A stretch of DNA of 44,103 nt from Lysinibacillus_B sp036662795 (GCF_036662795.1 NZ_JBAFWZ010000027.1:1-44103), one strand, 5' to 3'. Shown: positions 31,868-42,556, counted from the first letter of the stretch. The notes: generated from the letters alone by a model not told the origin. Numbers and translations: made by a program.

Positions 31868-34800
31868 TTAAGGAGTCACTTCTTCAACTTTATAAGTTGT
31901 ACCATTAGTTAAACCTGTAATTTCAGTAGTACCTGATAATGCAACTGCAAGAGCTTGAGCATCTGGCTTTGTAGATTGTTCAGCACTTAATGTACCATTT
32001 GCAAGTACTCCATAGAACTTAGTACCTACAGTTACAACATACTTATTACCATCTGTAAGACCTGTAATTTTCTTATCGTCTGCTGTTGCACCCGCTACTG
32101 AGCCACTTTCTACTGTTACTGTAGTTGGTGCTGGAGTTGGATCCTCAACTACTTTCACTTTAATTTCTTGAGTAGCGTTACCAACTTTTACTTTTAAAGT
32201 AACAGTAGCTGTTTCAACGCCAGATTTTAATGTAACTATAGCTCCAGCTGTACCATTACCTGTAATTGTTACATCAGCAACTTTGTCAGGAACGATTGTT
32301 ACTGTATCTGCAGCAATTGCTTTAACTTCTTTATTGCCATACTGATCTACAGTTGCAATAGTTACTGCTGCTGGTGTTTCACCAGTAGATTTTAAGTTTG
32401 CTACTGTTCCACCTGAAACTAAAGTAGCTTCAGTAATTGCTTTAGCATCTTTATAATCAGAAGCTGCTGCTGCTGCTGTAAAGAAGAATTCTTGAGTTTT
32501 TGGAGCATCCGGAGATACAACAAATTTTTGCTCTAAAACTTGACCTGTCGCATTAATTGTTACTTTTAATGTGAATTCAGTATCTACAGGATTTGCTGGT
32601 GTATTTGTATCTGTATTTAATAATGTATCAGCAATAATTAATTCACCTGGATTAGCGAAAATAGTTGTTAAATCTGAAGTAGTAATTTTACCACCAGAAA
32701 TAGTTGCTGTATATTCACTAGCTTCAAGCGCTACTTTACCATTGTTAAGTATACCGTTAACTGTGAATGCTTTAGCAACTCCACCTTCGATTTTACCAAT
32801 TTCTTGAATTTCATAACCTGTGTACTCTGTACCATCTGTTACTTGAACTTGAACTTCTACAGCAGAATCAATTGTTCCATTTTGAGTATCAAGAACGATT
32901 TTTAAAGTTGCTGTACCATTTTTCTTTGCAGTAACAGTATTTCCAGCTACGTCTACTACATCAGAAGTACCCACTAAAGAAACTGTTACAGGAGCTGTAG
33001 AACCTTTCATTTCACGACCATATTGGTCTTCAATTACTAAATGATCAACTGCAGTAATTGCTACAGGAGCTTTGTGAGTTGAAAGTACTAATGGATTTTT
33101 AAATCCACGAACTACAGTTGCTACAGCTTCTGCTTTTACGTTGATAGTAACAGTAGCTACTTTAAAGCTTGCTGATTGGAATACTAAAGCCTGAGTACCT
33201 GCACTACCAAATGTAGTTTTGTAGTAAACTTGCCCATCTTTTACTTCAAGAGCTGACTCAGCTACAGTGATACCACCAACCTTGATACCTTTATTAGCGT
33301 CTGCTAATAATTTTTTATCAGTAACTAAATTGCCTTGTTTATCAGTTACAGTTAATGGAATTAGTGTAGGTTCATTAGCTACAGCAATTTCTGGTTGAGA
33401 TACAGAAATTCCATCTGTTGTAGATGTTTCAGAAACTTGTACAGTATATTTAGCCGATTGCCCATTAGTTGTTGAAATTAATAGGATATCTGTATTACCA
33501 GGTTTTAAAATATCAGTGATTTTAATAACTAGTTTATTTTTGTCACCAATTTTTTGTGAAGAAACAGTATTTTGGATTGTAAGATTAGTTGGATTTGTAT
33601 TTGTGATAACTAATCCAGTTGCTTTTAAAGGATCAGTAATCTCTTTTCCGTACTGATCTTTAAGATCTAAAACGATAAATGCATCAGTTGCTTTAGATTT
33701 ATCATTTAAAGATACTTCTTCACCTTTTGCATTATAAATACCTGCTACTGCAATTGAAGAAACTGTAGCAACTGTAGATAGTTTTACAGTTTTTGATACT
33801 GAAACACCTGTAGCTGTATCCACTAAAACAACAGGAACGATATCTCCTGCTTTTTTACCTTCTACAACAGCACCAGATAATTCAACTACACCTGAAGCTT
33901 GAACAGCTTTAATAGTTGTATTGGAAGAATCATTTGTTGTTAAGCTAGTAGTTTTTGTGATATCTGTACCATATTGGTCTTTTACTACATAACTAACAGT
34001 TGCTTTAGTACCTGCTGCAAATACGCCAGTTGAGTTCGCAGCAGTATCAACTACAGCTACTTCGTCTAAAATTTCAATTGAAGTTACTTTTTGAGCTTCG
34101 ATTTTAACATTAGCTGTTAATACTTCTTCTGATAGACCCGAAACATTTACAGTGTAATCAGCTGCCTGGAAGTTTGAAGCACCTGCTAATTGAACTGATG
34201 TTTTATCTTCAGACCAAGTTAAAGTTACGTTTTGTTTGAAGCTACCACGTAATAATTCAACTTTTGCTTTAGTTGTATCTTCAACAGCTGTGTTGAATTT
34301 AACTTCGATAGTTTTTGCATTTATCGCTGATACTGAGTCGATAGTAACTTCTTCTATTGGAGCTTCACCAAATGTAACGTCTGATTTAGCAAGCATTACA
34401 GCTAATTCTTGACGAGTAATATCACCTGTTGGATTAATTTTTCCGTTAGCGCCTTTGATAATATCAGCTTCTACTAATGCAGCTAAGTGCTTAGTTGCAT
34501 AACCAGCAATAGAGCCTTTATCAGAGAACTGATCAAGTACAGATACATCAGCAGCATCTACGTCTAAGTCATAGATTTTAGCAAGGATGATTGCAGCGTC
34601 CTGACGTGATAATTTACCGTTTGGATTGAATTTACCATCGCCTGTACCATTAACGATACCCGCTTCTGCAGCTGCGCTAACTTCCTCGAAGAACCATTGC
34701 CCCTCTTTTACGTCAGTGAAAGATTTATCATATTCTGTTTTAGAAGTATCTAAACCTAATACTTTCGTTGCGATTGTTGCAGCCTCTGCACGCGTGAAAG

Positions 34801-34996
34801 TGCCAGTTGGGTTGAAGTTGCCGTCGTTACCTTGCATGAAACCAGCTTCAGTAACGTAATCTACTGATTCTTTTGCCCATGAAGCGATTTTAGCTTCGTC
34901 ACCATATGCAGCTGATGCTACAGGTACGATTGCTGATGCTACTAAAGCAGCTGTTGCAGATGCAGCAAAGAATTTACGACCTTTGTTTTTTGCCAT
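31868..34996 (-). CDS. S-layer protein 2 (three N-terminal SLH domains)
   Basis: 1042 aa. ATG with TAGGAGGAAAT upstream; signal peptide ends ASA near residue 29. Three SLH domains (about 30-205; FTRAEAATI, LSRQDAAII, ITRQELAVM) are almost the same as in S-layer protein 1; the rest diverges. From about 210 onward come many Big/Ig-like domains (repeated DQYG..(I/V/M/L)... motifs such as VVKDQYGTDITK, IEDQYGREMKG, VDQYGNKEVKA), typical of S-layer crystallisation regions. It ends with two stop codons (TAATAA) and a terminator, so it is complete. It lies directly upstream of the ribozyme; whether its mRNA ever joins the exon array is open. Confidence 0.95.
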   Translation of the reverse strand: MAKNKGRKFFAASATAALVASAIVPVASAAYGDEAKIASWAKESVDYVTEAGFMQGNDGNFNPTGTFTRAEAATIATKVLGLDTSKTEYDKSFTDVKEGQWFFEEVSAAAEAGIVNGTGDGKFNPNGKLSRQDAAIILAKIYDLDVDAADVSVLDQFSDKGSIAGYATKHLAALVEADIIKGANGKINPTGDITRQELAVMLAKSDVTFGEAPIEEVTIDSVSAINAKTIEVKFNTAVEDTTKAKVELLRGSFKQNVTLTWSEDKTSVQLAGASNFQAADYTVNVSGLSEEVLTANVKIEAQKVTSIEILDEVAVVDTAANSTGVFAAGTKATVSYVVKDQYGTDITKTTSLTTNDSSNTTIKAVQASGVVELSGAVVEGKKAGDIVPVVLVDTATGVSVSKTVKLSTVATVSSIAVAGIYNAKGEEVSLNDKSKATDAFIVLDLKDQYGKEITDPLKATGLVITNTNPTNLTIQNTVSSQKIGDKNKLVIKITDILKPGNTDILLISTTNGQSAKYTVQVSETSTTDGISVSQPEIAVANEPTLIPLTVTDKQGNLVTDKKLLADANKGIKVGGITVAESALEVKDGQVYYKTTFGSAGTQALVFQSASFKVATVTINVKAEAVATVVRGFKNPLVLSTHKAPVAITAVDHLVIEDQYGREMKGSTAPVTVSLVGTSDVVDVAGNTVTAKKNGTATLKIVLDTQNGTIDSAVEVQVQVTDGTEYTGYEIQEIGKIEGGVAKAFTVNGILNNGKVALEASEYTATISGGKITTSDLTTIFANPGELIIADTLLNTDTNTPANPVDTEFTLKVTINATGQVLEQKFVVSPDAPKTQEFFFTAAAAASDYKDAKAITEATLVSGGTVANLKSTGETPAAVTIATVDQYGNKEVKAIAADTVTIVPDKVADVTITGNGTAGAIVTLKSGVETATVTLKVKVGNATQEIKVKVVEDPTPAPTTVTVESGSVAGATADDKKITGLTDGNKYVVTVGTKFYGVLANGTLSAEQSTKPDAQALAVALSGTTEITGLTNGTTYKVEEVTP

Positions 34997-35189
34997 TATT
35001 AATTTCCTCCTAGCAGTTCTTTAATAATATTTTTAAAGCTATAGTCTTCAAGAATAATATACCATTAACTTTAAAATATTTCCATAGCTTCAAATAATAC
35101 AAACAAATTAGTAAATAACGTATAAAAAAGCATTACTACTAAACAAGTAAATGAATGCCATTCTATTAGGTTTATTTACTTACCAACCC

Positions 35190-35218
35190 AATATAACACC
35201 TAGTAATGTAAATTTCAA
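35190..35218 (-). promoter_or_regulatory. Promoter of S-layer gene 2
   Basis: Minus strand TTGAAA, 17-nt spacer, TATATT, with TG extending the -10. The predicted leader is about 187 nt. The remaining sequence to 35600 is AT-rich with no gene. Confidence 0.65.
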
Positions 35219-35624
35219 GCAAGTTTTCCATTACAATTTCTTTACATATGAGTTTTAACTCTTAAAAAAACGGAATTTTCGCATGGTTTTTCTTCATATT
35301 TAACAAACTCCGACTTTCTTATACTATTCTTATTTTTCATTTATATTACCTTCTTGTAATTATTTTCAACATATTATCCATAAATAAGTAATTATTTATG
35401 GGATATTAGTAATAGAACTTTAGTATTAAATCTACTTTAATATCATTTTCGTGTTATTTTGTTTGATTTTTATCAAAAATTCGTAAAATTTAATTTATGG
35501 AAAATATTATGAGGTTCTGTAAGGTGAAGGCTGTCTGTTAAAAAACTCTTCTAAATTTCTATCCTATTTTTTCATGTGAATTTTTGTTAAATTAATAGAG
35601 AGGAAATTTTAAGGAGGTTGGACT

Positions 35625-37418
35625 ATGATTCGAAAATTATCCACCATCTTTATTATGCTGCTAGCGATGAACATATTCACGATGGGGCTCGCTTTTGCAA
35701 AAAGTGATATTGATGGACACTGGGCATATAACCAAATGAACTATTTAATCGAAGAAGGCATTATGCATGGCTATGAGGGCGGTAAGTATAAGCCCGATGG
35801 ACAGGTGACACGAGCTGAGTTTACGGCGTTTTTAGATCGATCACTTGGGCTAGAAACACCCGCGGACATTTCTTTCCCTGATGTGAAGTCAACTCACTGG
35901 TATTACGGCAGTGTAGCGAGGGCTGTACATAGCGGGCTTGTGAAAGGGGATGAAAAAGGCTACTTTAACCCGAATAACAACATCTCGCGCCAGGAAATGG
36001 CCTCGATGCTAAAGCGTACGCTAGAGTATTTAAATATTGAAGGAAAAGATATGACGTTTGTGTTTACAGACAGCGATTCAATTGCAAAATGGGCGACTGA
36101 TGATGTGAATTATGTGTTGTCTGTTGGCATTATGGCAGGTCAGCCGAACAATAAGTTTGCTCCGCTGGCTAATGCCACTCGAGCAGAGGCCGCCGCTGTT
36201 CTTTACCGTGTGCTGCATTTTGACCCAGAAACAGCGGGTCCGATTGTGGAAGCGAAGCAAATTATTAAAACGCAATTTGAAGCGGATTATAATACGACTT
36301 TAGTGAAGCAAGCGAATCATACACCGAAGCTAGATGGTAGTGCTGTATTTATTGCAAGCGCTCCGATGGTGAATTACTATTTAAACCCACAGCAATTTAA
36401 ACAAGATAGCCCTGAATTTTATCAGTTTTTAAAGCTATCGAAGGCTGTGAAAAATTTAAATGCGAAGACAATTAATGACAAGGTGCTCGGGGATAAGGGT
36501 GTATTAGTTGGAAAGGCCGATTCCTTTATTCGAGCAGGCAATGAATTCGAAATTAATGCTGTGTACTTAATGTCACACGCCCTTCATGAAACAGGCAACG
36601 GTAAGAGCCCCTTAGCAAAGGGTATTGAAGTTGGCTTAGATGAAAACGGCAAAGCGACAATGGTCACGACAGAAAATCGTGAAGCGTTAAAGGATATTAA
36701 GGTGACATACAATATGTATGGCATCGGCGCAGTGGATGCAGATGCTAATAAATTTGGATCTGAACGCGCGTATAATGAAGGCTGGGTTACAGTAGATAGT
36801 GCCATTGTGGGTGGCGCACAATTTGTGAAAGAGAAATATATTGGCAATAAATATGGACAGGATACACTTTATAAAATGAAATGGAATCCTGCCAACCCAA
36901 CGTACCCACAGTATGCTACACATGTACAATGGGCAGTCATTCAGGCGAAAATAATCCATGAAATTTATGTAAAGATACAGGCTGATAAAACAACGTTATC
37001 GGTATTTGATGTGCCAGTGTATAAGAATCAACCAGCACCGATTGCGATGCCAGATATCGTTGACCGTTATGCCGTGGACGATACGTTAAAAGGTAAGAAG
37101 GCGAAAGTAGCTGTAGAATATAACATTCCATTAAATGTTCGCTCATACCCAAGTACGTCGGCGCCACTTCTAGGAACGCTGCCGAACGAGACTGAAGTAA
37201 CAATCCTCGGTGAAAATGGTAAGTGGTTTAAGATTGAAGTGAACGGCATGCAGGGCTGGGTGTCTGGCTTATACCTTCAAATTGAAGGCGTAACACCACC
37301 ACCTGTCAAAGCATTAAACACAGCGACATTCTCTAACCTAATCGAGCCAGGCGACCACGAAGCTCAGCAACTACTAGAAGAGCTCGAGGAAAGCCTATAC
37401 TTGCAGGAAGAAAAATAA
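35625..37418 (+). CDS. SLH-anchored endo-beta-N-acetylglucosaminidase with SH3 domain
   Basis: 597 aa; ATG after AAGGAGGTTGG. Signal peptide (1-25), three SLH domains (about 26-205; VTRAEFTAF, ISRQEMASM, ATRAEAAAV), a glucosaminidase domain (about 260-455) with the catalytic Glu in SHALHETGNGKSPLAKG and the family's YNMYGIGAVD block, then a bacterial SH3 domain (about 495-560; LNVRSYPSTSAPLLGTLP, GWVSGLYLQ). It should cut peptidoglycan glycan strands while bound to the wall polymer, as S-layer-associated glucosaminidases do to control chain length and septal splitting. Divergent from S-layer gene 2. Confidence 0.92.
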   Translation: MIRKLSTIFIMLLAMNIFTMGLAFAKSDIDGHWAYNQMNYLIEEGIMHGYEGGKYKPDGQVTRAEFTAFLDRSLGLETPADISFPDVKSTHWYYGSVARAVHSGLVKGDEKGYFNPNNNISRQEMASMLKRTLEYLNIEGKDMTFVFTDSDSIAKWATDDVNYVLSVGIMAGQPNNKFAPLANATRAEAAAVLYRVLHFDPETAGPIVEAKQIIKTQFEADYNTTLVKQANHTPKLDGSAVFIASAPMVNYYLNPQQFKQDSPEFYQFLKLSKAVKNLNAKTINDKVLGDKGVLVGKADSFIRAGNEFEINAVYLMSHALHETGNGKSPLAKGIEVGLDENGKATMVTTENREALKDIKVTYNMYGIGAVDADANKFGSERAYNEGWVTVDSAIVGGAQFVKEKYIGNKYGQDTLYKMKWNPANPTYPQYATHVQWAVIQAKIIHEIYVKIQADKTTLSVFDVPVYKNQPAPIAMPDIVDRYAVDDTLKGKKAKVAVEYNIPLNVRSYPSTSAPLLGTLPNETEVTILGENGKWFKIEVNGMQGWVSGLYLQIEGVTPPPVKALNTATFSNLIEPGDHEAQQLLEELEESLYLQEEK

Positions 37419-37454
37419 TCGGTTGATCCATTCAGGCGATTCAATAAGAAGAAA

Positions 37455-37485
37455 TAGCATGCTAGAACAACTCTAGCATGCTATT
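37455..37485 (+). terminator. Terminator of the SLH glucosaminidase gene
   Basis: Perfect 13-bp stem ATAGCATGCTAGA/TCTAGCATGCTAT with a T7 run, 37 nt after the stop. Confidence 0.92.
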
Positions 37486-37559
37486 TTTTTGTTTATTGAA
37501 TCGTTTTTATAAATGAATTTATTAGAAAAGAACATTTTCGGATTGAAGCATTCGCTACA

Positions 37560-37810
37560 GAGCAATGTTTTGTGCACCGGAAGTGAAGCGGCAGAGCTTC
37601 CTTCGGGGGCCATAATCTTATTTTATTTAGAAGGAAGTACTAGTTGTTCGAAGCGAAGGCGGCGAGTGTAGCTGTCGGCATTCGCCTTTCGCTACAGAGC
37701 AAAGCTTCCTACGGGAAAAGCGAGATAGTCGAGACCCCGCAGGAGTTTACGACGAGGAGGCTCGACCTCGCCCGTGGAAAGCGTCCGCCGAAGCGGAGAA
37801 CAACGGCTAC
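37560..37810. repeat. GC-richer intergenic repeat of the Bacillales type
   Basis: Contains AGTCGAGACCCCGCAGGAG, GACGAGGAGGCTCGACC and CGTGGAAAGCGTCCGCC, words I recognise from a dispersed intergenic repeat in Bacillus/Lysinibacillus relatives, with several short inverted repeats. A related stretch precedes it (TTCGCTACAGAGCAA at 37550 and 37690, a direct repeat). An 84-codon ORF through it is a by-product. Confidence 0.6.
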
Positions 37811-38330
37811 GACATGGATCAAGAAGTTCTGGGGCGATACTCTATACAGCGACTACAAGATCAAATATGCTGTTTATTTTCTCGACCCTCAAAAATAAAC
37901 CCCTCAAAAAATATCTCGATTTTCGCGATTTGTCACTTTTCATATACTACATATTAATAAATATGTGCCAAAACCTCGACAAAAGCAGCCGTATCAACAT
38001 TCTCACTCGGAAAATGACACATATTGTAAAATAAGTAGTATATCAATCCTGCCAAATGGGCTAAGGTGGGGGTAAAAAACTTTCGTGTCAAAATTTTGTA
38101 GCCAAATTTAAACAGTGTGCTAGAAAACGAGCACCCTCAAACGAACCCCGACCCGTCCACAATCGTGGCTAGAATGGCACTCATAGAACAGCCCAAGACG
38201 AATTATTTTACAAAAGGTTTCGCCCCGCCCTCCCCCTCTCAAAACAACGGATTTTTCACTGTATTTTTCACTTTTATGGTATGATAGGTTGCAGTAAATT
38301 GGTATAAACAGAAAGGTTTGAATAGCATTT
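37811..38330. other. Leader region of the tagA operon
   Basis: About 520 nt with no supported gene. TATGAT at about 38279-38284 could be the -10 of the tagA operon, but no clear -35 is seen. Confidence 0.35.
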
Positions 38331-39071
38331 ATGAGACATGTAACAGTAATGGGCGTCCCCTTTTTACATACGGATCAGCAAGGATTCTCTTCCTTATTAA
38401 TAAATCGTATCGAAGGAAAGGAAAAAACGTTTGTCATCACGGCGAATCCTGAAATCGTCATGGGGGCCAATGAAAATCCAGAGCTCATGGCGTACATTAA
38501 GCAGGCCACATACGTTTGTGCAGACGGTATTGGCGTAGTAAAGGCTGCGAAAATACTAGGTGATGAGCTACCAGGCCGTGTGACGGGCTATGATACAATG
38601 ATTGCCCTGCTCGAGGCGGGCAACGAAAAGCGCTTCAAAATCTACCTATTAGGGGCGCAAAAGGAAACACTTGATAAAACCGTTGAAAATATCGGCAAAA
38701 CGTATCCGAATGTAGAGGTTGTCGGCTATCACGATGGCTTCTTCGACTGGAATAGCAGTGACATTCCCGATGAAATTCAATCGCTGCAGCCGGATCTTGT
38801 GTTTGTTGCCCTAGGGGTGCCACGACAGGAGAAGTGGATTAGCGAGCATATCGATCGCTTCTCACACGGGGTGTTTATCGGTGTTGGCGGTTCATTCGAC
38901 GTGATCGCTGGTACGGTGAAACGAGCACCCGTCTTTTGGCAAAAGCTCAATTTAGAGTGGCTATATCGCCTACTAAAGCAGCCAAGTCGTTGGAAGCGTA
39001 TGCTCGCCCTTCCCCGCTTTGCCCTAAAGGTATTTGCCCTTAAGGCGAAAGGACAAGGAATCAAAAAATGA
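38331..39071 (+). CDS. tagA: WecG/TagA/CpsF-family glycosyltransferase
   Basis: 246 aa, membrane-associated GT26 enzyme that adds N-acetylmannosamine to undecaprenyl-PP-GlcNAc, the linkage-unit step for wall polymers. Family blocks visible: FVITANPEIVMGANENPEL (about 33-51), CADGIGVVKAAKIL with ADG(I/V)G, LGVPRQEKWI (about 163) and GVGGSFDVIAGTVKRAP (about 183). Normal full length. The ribosome site (AAAGG, 14 nt) is weak. First of three translationally overlapping genes (tagA, flippase, csaB), the classical wall-polymer/SLH anchoring set; the stop overlaps the next start by 4 nt (ATGA). Confidence 0.93.
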   Translation: MRHVTVMGVPFLHTDQQGFSSLLINRIEGKEKTFVITANPEIVMGANENPELMAYIKQATYVCADGIGVVKAAKILGDELPGRVTGYDTMIALLEAGNEKRFKIYLLGAQKETLDKTVENIGKTYPNVEVVGYHDGFFDWNSSDIPDEIQSLQPDLVFVALGVPRQEKWISEHIDRFSHGVFIGVGGSFDVIAGTVKRAPVFWQKLNLEWLYRLLKQPSRWKRMLALPRFALKVFALKAKGQGIKK

Positions 39072-42000
39072 GCTCATCCACTTTTGTCAAAAGTACATTA
39101 ATCTTAACGGTTGCTACCCTGCTTTCAAAGGTGCTCGGTAGTATTTTCCGTATTCCGCTGCAAAATATTGCGGGTGATGCGGTGCTTGGGATTTTTGCAC
39201 TCGTGTACCCTGTTTATATGGTGGCGCTGTATTTATCGGTTGCCGGCATTCCGATTGCAATTTCAAAGCTGATCGCCGAGGCGAATGCGAATAATGAGCC
39301 TCATAAGGTGACGCATATTTACCGAACAGCAAGCTTTTTAGCTATCGCCTTTGGTGTTTTAAGCTTTTCGATACTAGTAGGCTTTTCCGTACCGATTTCG
39401 GAGGCTTTAGGTGGTCCTTCGACGCGTATTGCTCTGATTGTCGTAGCTGGCACGCTGCTTGTGGCACCATATATGGCAGTGTACCGCGGATTTTTCCAGG
39501 GCTATAGCAATATGGGGCCAACTGCTGTATCACAGGTAATTGAGCAGCTTGTTCGTGTTGTCCTAATCCTAGCTGCTGCCTTTGTACTTGTGAAGCTTGA
39601 TTATTCCGACGAGCTCGTTGCAGGGGGGGTAATGGTCGGCTCCGTTGTCGGGGCGCTCGCTTCCCTTGTTTACCTACGATTAAAGTATCAACGCTTTGAC
39701 CGGAAAATCACTTCCCGTGAAAAATATACGTGGCATGATTTTTCAACATGGAGCCGAACGATTTTAAAAATCTCTCTTCCGATTGCGATTGGCTCGGTTA
39801 CGATGGCACTATTTAACTTTGTCGATTCGTTCACAGTTACATACGGGCTACGTAACGCCGGTGTTACAAAGGATGAGATTACGGGGCTATTTGGTATTTA
39901 TAGTCGCGGGCTAACACTTGTACAAATTGTGACAATTTTTGCCTCTTCGATTATATTACCGCTCGTGCCACTTATTACGGCGAAATTAGCGGAACGAAAA
40001 TTTGATGAAACTCGTCACATTATCGAACGTACACACCGGATGACACATCTCGTATCCTGGCCGGCCGCTATTGGCTTATTCTCCCTAACGATTCCTGTAA
40101 ATATTGCGCTATTTACGAACACTGACGGAAGCTTAATGCTGGCAGTGATTAATCTTAGTGCCGTCTTTACCTCCCTGACGATTTTAGGGACAGGGGTACT
40201 ACAAGGATTAAACGCCGCGCGCATCGGGGCTTACATTATTGTCTGTGGTGTAGGGCTGAAGATTGTGGCAAATATTCTATTGATTGAACAGTTTGGTCTA
40301 GACGGGGCAGCCTACTCGACCCTACTCGTGTATGCTGTATTATTTATCGTGAATTCTGTTTTTATTTATCGCAGAATTTCCTACACGATTGTTGGGGCGG
40401 ACACAGTAAAAATGATCTTGTCTGCCCTAGTAATGGGCGCTGTTATCGGTGTACCAACACTTTATTTGGGTGTGACAGAGTGGTCGCGAATTGCCTCTAT
40501 GGGCTATGTCGTACTTAGCATGGCTGTTGGTGGTGCGATTTACTTTACCCTACTTCTGTTATCTAAAGCGATTAGTAAAGAGGATTTACAAAGTCTCCCG
40601 ATTATCGGTAAAAGACTAGAGAGGAAATTTAATTTTATGTTTAAGCAAAAATGGCTATGGGGCATCATCATTTTGCTGCTTGTGGTCTCTTCCCCAGGAC
40701 TGATTAATCGATGGCAGGCAGAAAAAGCAAACGATGAATATGAAATGATTATCCCTTATGAGGAAATTTGGGAAGTAGCAAGGAGCAGTGAGCAAACTGT
40801 AGATGAGCTGCTTTCAACGTTACAGGATAGTGGCCTTCGTAAGGTAAGCGTTGAGCCGTTAACGTTTGAAAATTTAGAGGAGCGTAACCTCATCACAATT
40901 TACGAGGAACACGAAATTGCAGATTTACTGCGCTTTACTTCGAATAAAGACGAGATCGACCCAAATAAAAGTGGCTACTATATGTCGATTGTAGAACAAG
41001 AGGATTCACTTTTACCTGCCCTCTTTACAGAGCAAGTCGGCTTAGAGGAAGTCTCGATTGCAGGCGAGCCGTTTTACTTTTTATCGAATGGAGACAAGCT
41101 ATTTGATTTAGAAACACCTATTGGCTACGATACACAAGCCATTGAAACACTTGAGGAGCACGGTTTACAGCATGTCCTACGAGTTGAAAATGCCGAGCTC
41201 GAGGAAGTTAATAATCGAATCTATAAGCAGTTACTCGAGCTAAAGGGTGAAGAGGCTGTTGGCTTGCTTGGCTCTGGCGAGGAGGCTTTCGGCTTCGGAC
41301 AAGAGGCTCGGGGCGTGTGGATCGAATCGCTACGAGATGCTGGTTACTTCTTCTATACAATCGAAGGCAACCGAATGAAGGGCGAATATGAGAACGCCAA
41401 GCAAGCAAATTATGAAACTGTTCGTCTTCTGAGCATTAATAAAAACCGCGAGACAAACTTAACGCTCGAAACAAGTATCGACCGTACGATTCGAGCGGTA
41501 AAGGAACGAAATATTCGCTCCATTTTCTATCATCTAAAAACAACGGGTGATACGGAAGAAAATATTAAAGAGGCAACGAGCTATTTAACGCTTGTGCAGG
41601 AGAGAATGCCAGCCCATTATAAGGCCGGTTCCGCGCAAGTATTCGATGATGTAACGGTTCCTTCTTGGGTAACGGCGCTTATTCTGTTAGCTGGAGTTAT
41701 TTTTGTGTATGCGGTATTTGAGCTTGTAAAATGGCAGCCACTTCGCATTGCAGCAGCCCTGTTTATGGCAGCACTCTCACTCGCTTACTTTGCGCTAGAT
41801 CGCGTGCTATTCCTACAGGCATTTGCACTCATTATTTCAGTGCTGACACCCATTTATGCAGTCGTGAAGGCGGCACATGGCTCTACACGCATTCGCGATA
41901 TCGCCATGCAATACGTGAAGGCAGTAGGAATTAGCTTGGTTGGTATTACGATTATTATTGGACTGTTAAATGGTAACGGCTTTATTACAGGCTTCGAAAT

Positions 42001-42556
42001 GTTCCGTGGCGTGAAGCTTGTCTATATTATTCCGATTTTCGGACTCTTTATTTTCGCCCTACTGGAGATGAACGACCTTTCGAAGGTTGGGTTAAAGAAA
42101 TCCCTAACAAAATCCGTCACGCTGTTAAATAAAGACGTGAAATATTGGCATATTGTCCTGTTGGTGGTTGTAGCGGCATTTGGTTTATTCTATATTAGCC
42201 GTACCGGAAATTCCGGCTCTGTTAGTTCATTCGAGCTAGCCTTTAGACAATGGCTAGAGGAAACGCTATATGTACGCCCTCGAACGAAGGAATTCTTAAT
42301 CGGCTTCCCATTCTTTGTGCTAGCCCTTTATGTGATGGGCATCTGCCGTAGATGGGGCAGCGTGCTACTCGTTGTTGGTGTCATCGGCTTCTTATCGATC
42401 GTGAACACATTTACACATTTACACATTCCAGTCGACGTTTCCCTATTACGTACAGCGTATAGTGTCGTTCTTGGCTTTATCATCGGTTTAGTATTTATTG
42501 CCGTGTTTAAAGTTGGCATGGCGCTTTGGAAAAAAGCTAAAGTGAGGTGGTTATAA
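39068..42556 (+). CDS. Polysaccharide flippase (MurJ/SpoVB/Wzx type) fused to DUF5693-like membrane domain
   Basis: 1162 aa, about twice the length of a normal flippase. Residues 1-515 form a 12-14 helix MOP-superfamily transporter, beginning FVKSTLILTVATLLSKVLGS with the usual GIP(I/L)AISKL motif, likely exporting lipid-linked wall polymer. Residues about 530-1162 start with one membrane helix, an extracellular part (YEMIIPYEEIWEVARSSEQT, LSTLQDSGLRKVSVEPLTFE) and about eight further helices, resembling the DUF5693 proteins usually encoded next to csaB as a separate gene. No stop or ribosome site separates the halves, though ATG LWKQKW-type restart near 40637 is conceivable. Overlaps tagA and csaB. 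Confidence 0.88.
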   Translation: MSSSTFVKSTLILTVATLLSKVLGSIFRIPLQNIAGDAVLGIFALVYPVYMVALYLSVAGIPIAISKLIAEANANNEPHKVTHIYRTASFLAIAFGVLSFSILVGFSVPISEALGGPSTRIALIVVAGTLLVAPYMAVYRGFFQGYSNMGPTAVSQVIEQLVRVVLILAAAFVLVKLDYSDELVAGGVMVGSVVGALASLVYLRLKYQRFDRKITSREKYTWHDFSTWSRTILKISLPIAIGSVTMALFNFVDSFTVTYGLRNAGVTKDEITGLFGIYSRGLTLVQIVTIFASSIILPLVPLITAKLAERKFDETRHIIERTHRMTHLVSWPAAIGLFSLTIPVNIALFTNTDGSLMLAVINLSAVFTSLTILGTGVLQGLNAARIGAYIIVCGVGLKIVANILLIEQFGLDGAAYSTLLVYAVLFIVNSVFIYRRISYTIVGADTVKMILSALVMGAVIGVPTLYLGVTEWSRIASMGYVVLSMAVGGAIYFTLLLLSKAISKEDLQSLPIIGKRLERKFNFMFKQKWLWGIIILLLVVSSPGLINRWQAEKANDEYEMIIPYEEIWEVARSSEQTVDELLSTLQDSGLRKVSVEPLTFENLEERNLITIYEEHEIADLLRFTSNKDEIDPNKSGYYMSIVEQEDSLLPALFTEQVGLEEVSIAGEPFYFLSNGDKLFDLETPIGYDTQAIETLEEHGLQHVLRVENAELEEVNNRIYKQLLELKGEEAVGLLGSGEEAFGFGQEARGVWIESLRDAGYFFYTIEGNRMKGEYENAKQANYETVRLLSINKNRETNLTLETSIDRTIRAVKERNIRSIFYHLKTTGDTEENIKEATSYLTLVQERMPAHYKAGSAQVFDDVTVPSWVTALILLAGVIFVYAVFELVKWQPLRIAAALFMAALSLAYFALDRVLFLQAFALIISVLTPIYAVVKAAHGSTRIRDIAMQYVKAVGISLVGITIIIGLLNGNGFITGFEMFRGVKLVYIIPIFGLFIFALLEMNDLSKVGLKKSLTKSVTLLNKDVKYWHIVLLVVVAAFGLFYISRTGNSGSVSSFELAFRQWLEETLYVRPRTKEFLIGFPFFVLALYVMGICRRWGSVLLVVGVIGFLSIVNTFTHLHIPVDVSLLRTAYSVVLGFIIGLVFIAVFKVGMALWKKAKVRWL

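Noticed and set aside
37644..37898. 84-aa ORF
   Set aside because: Lies in a recognised intergenic repeat with palindromic words.
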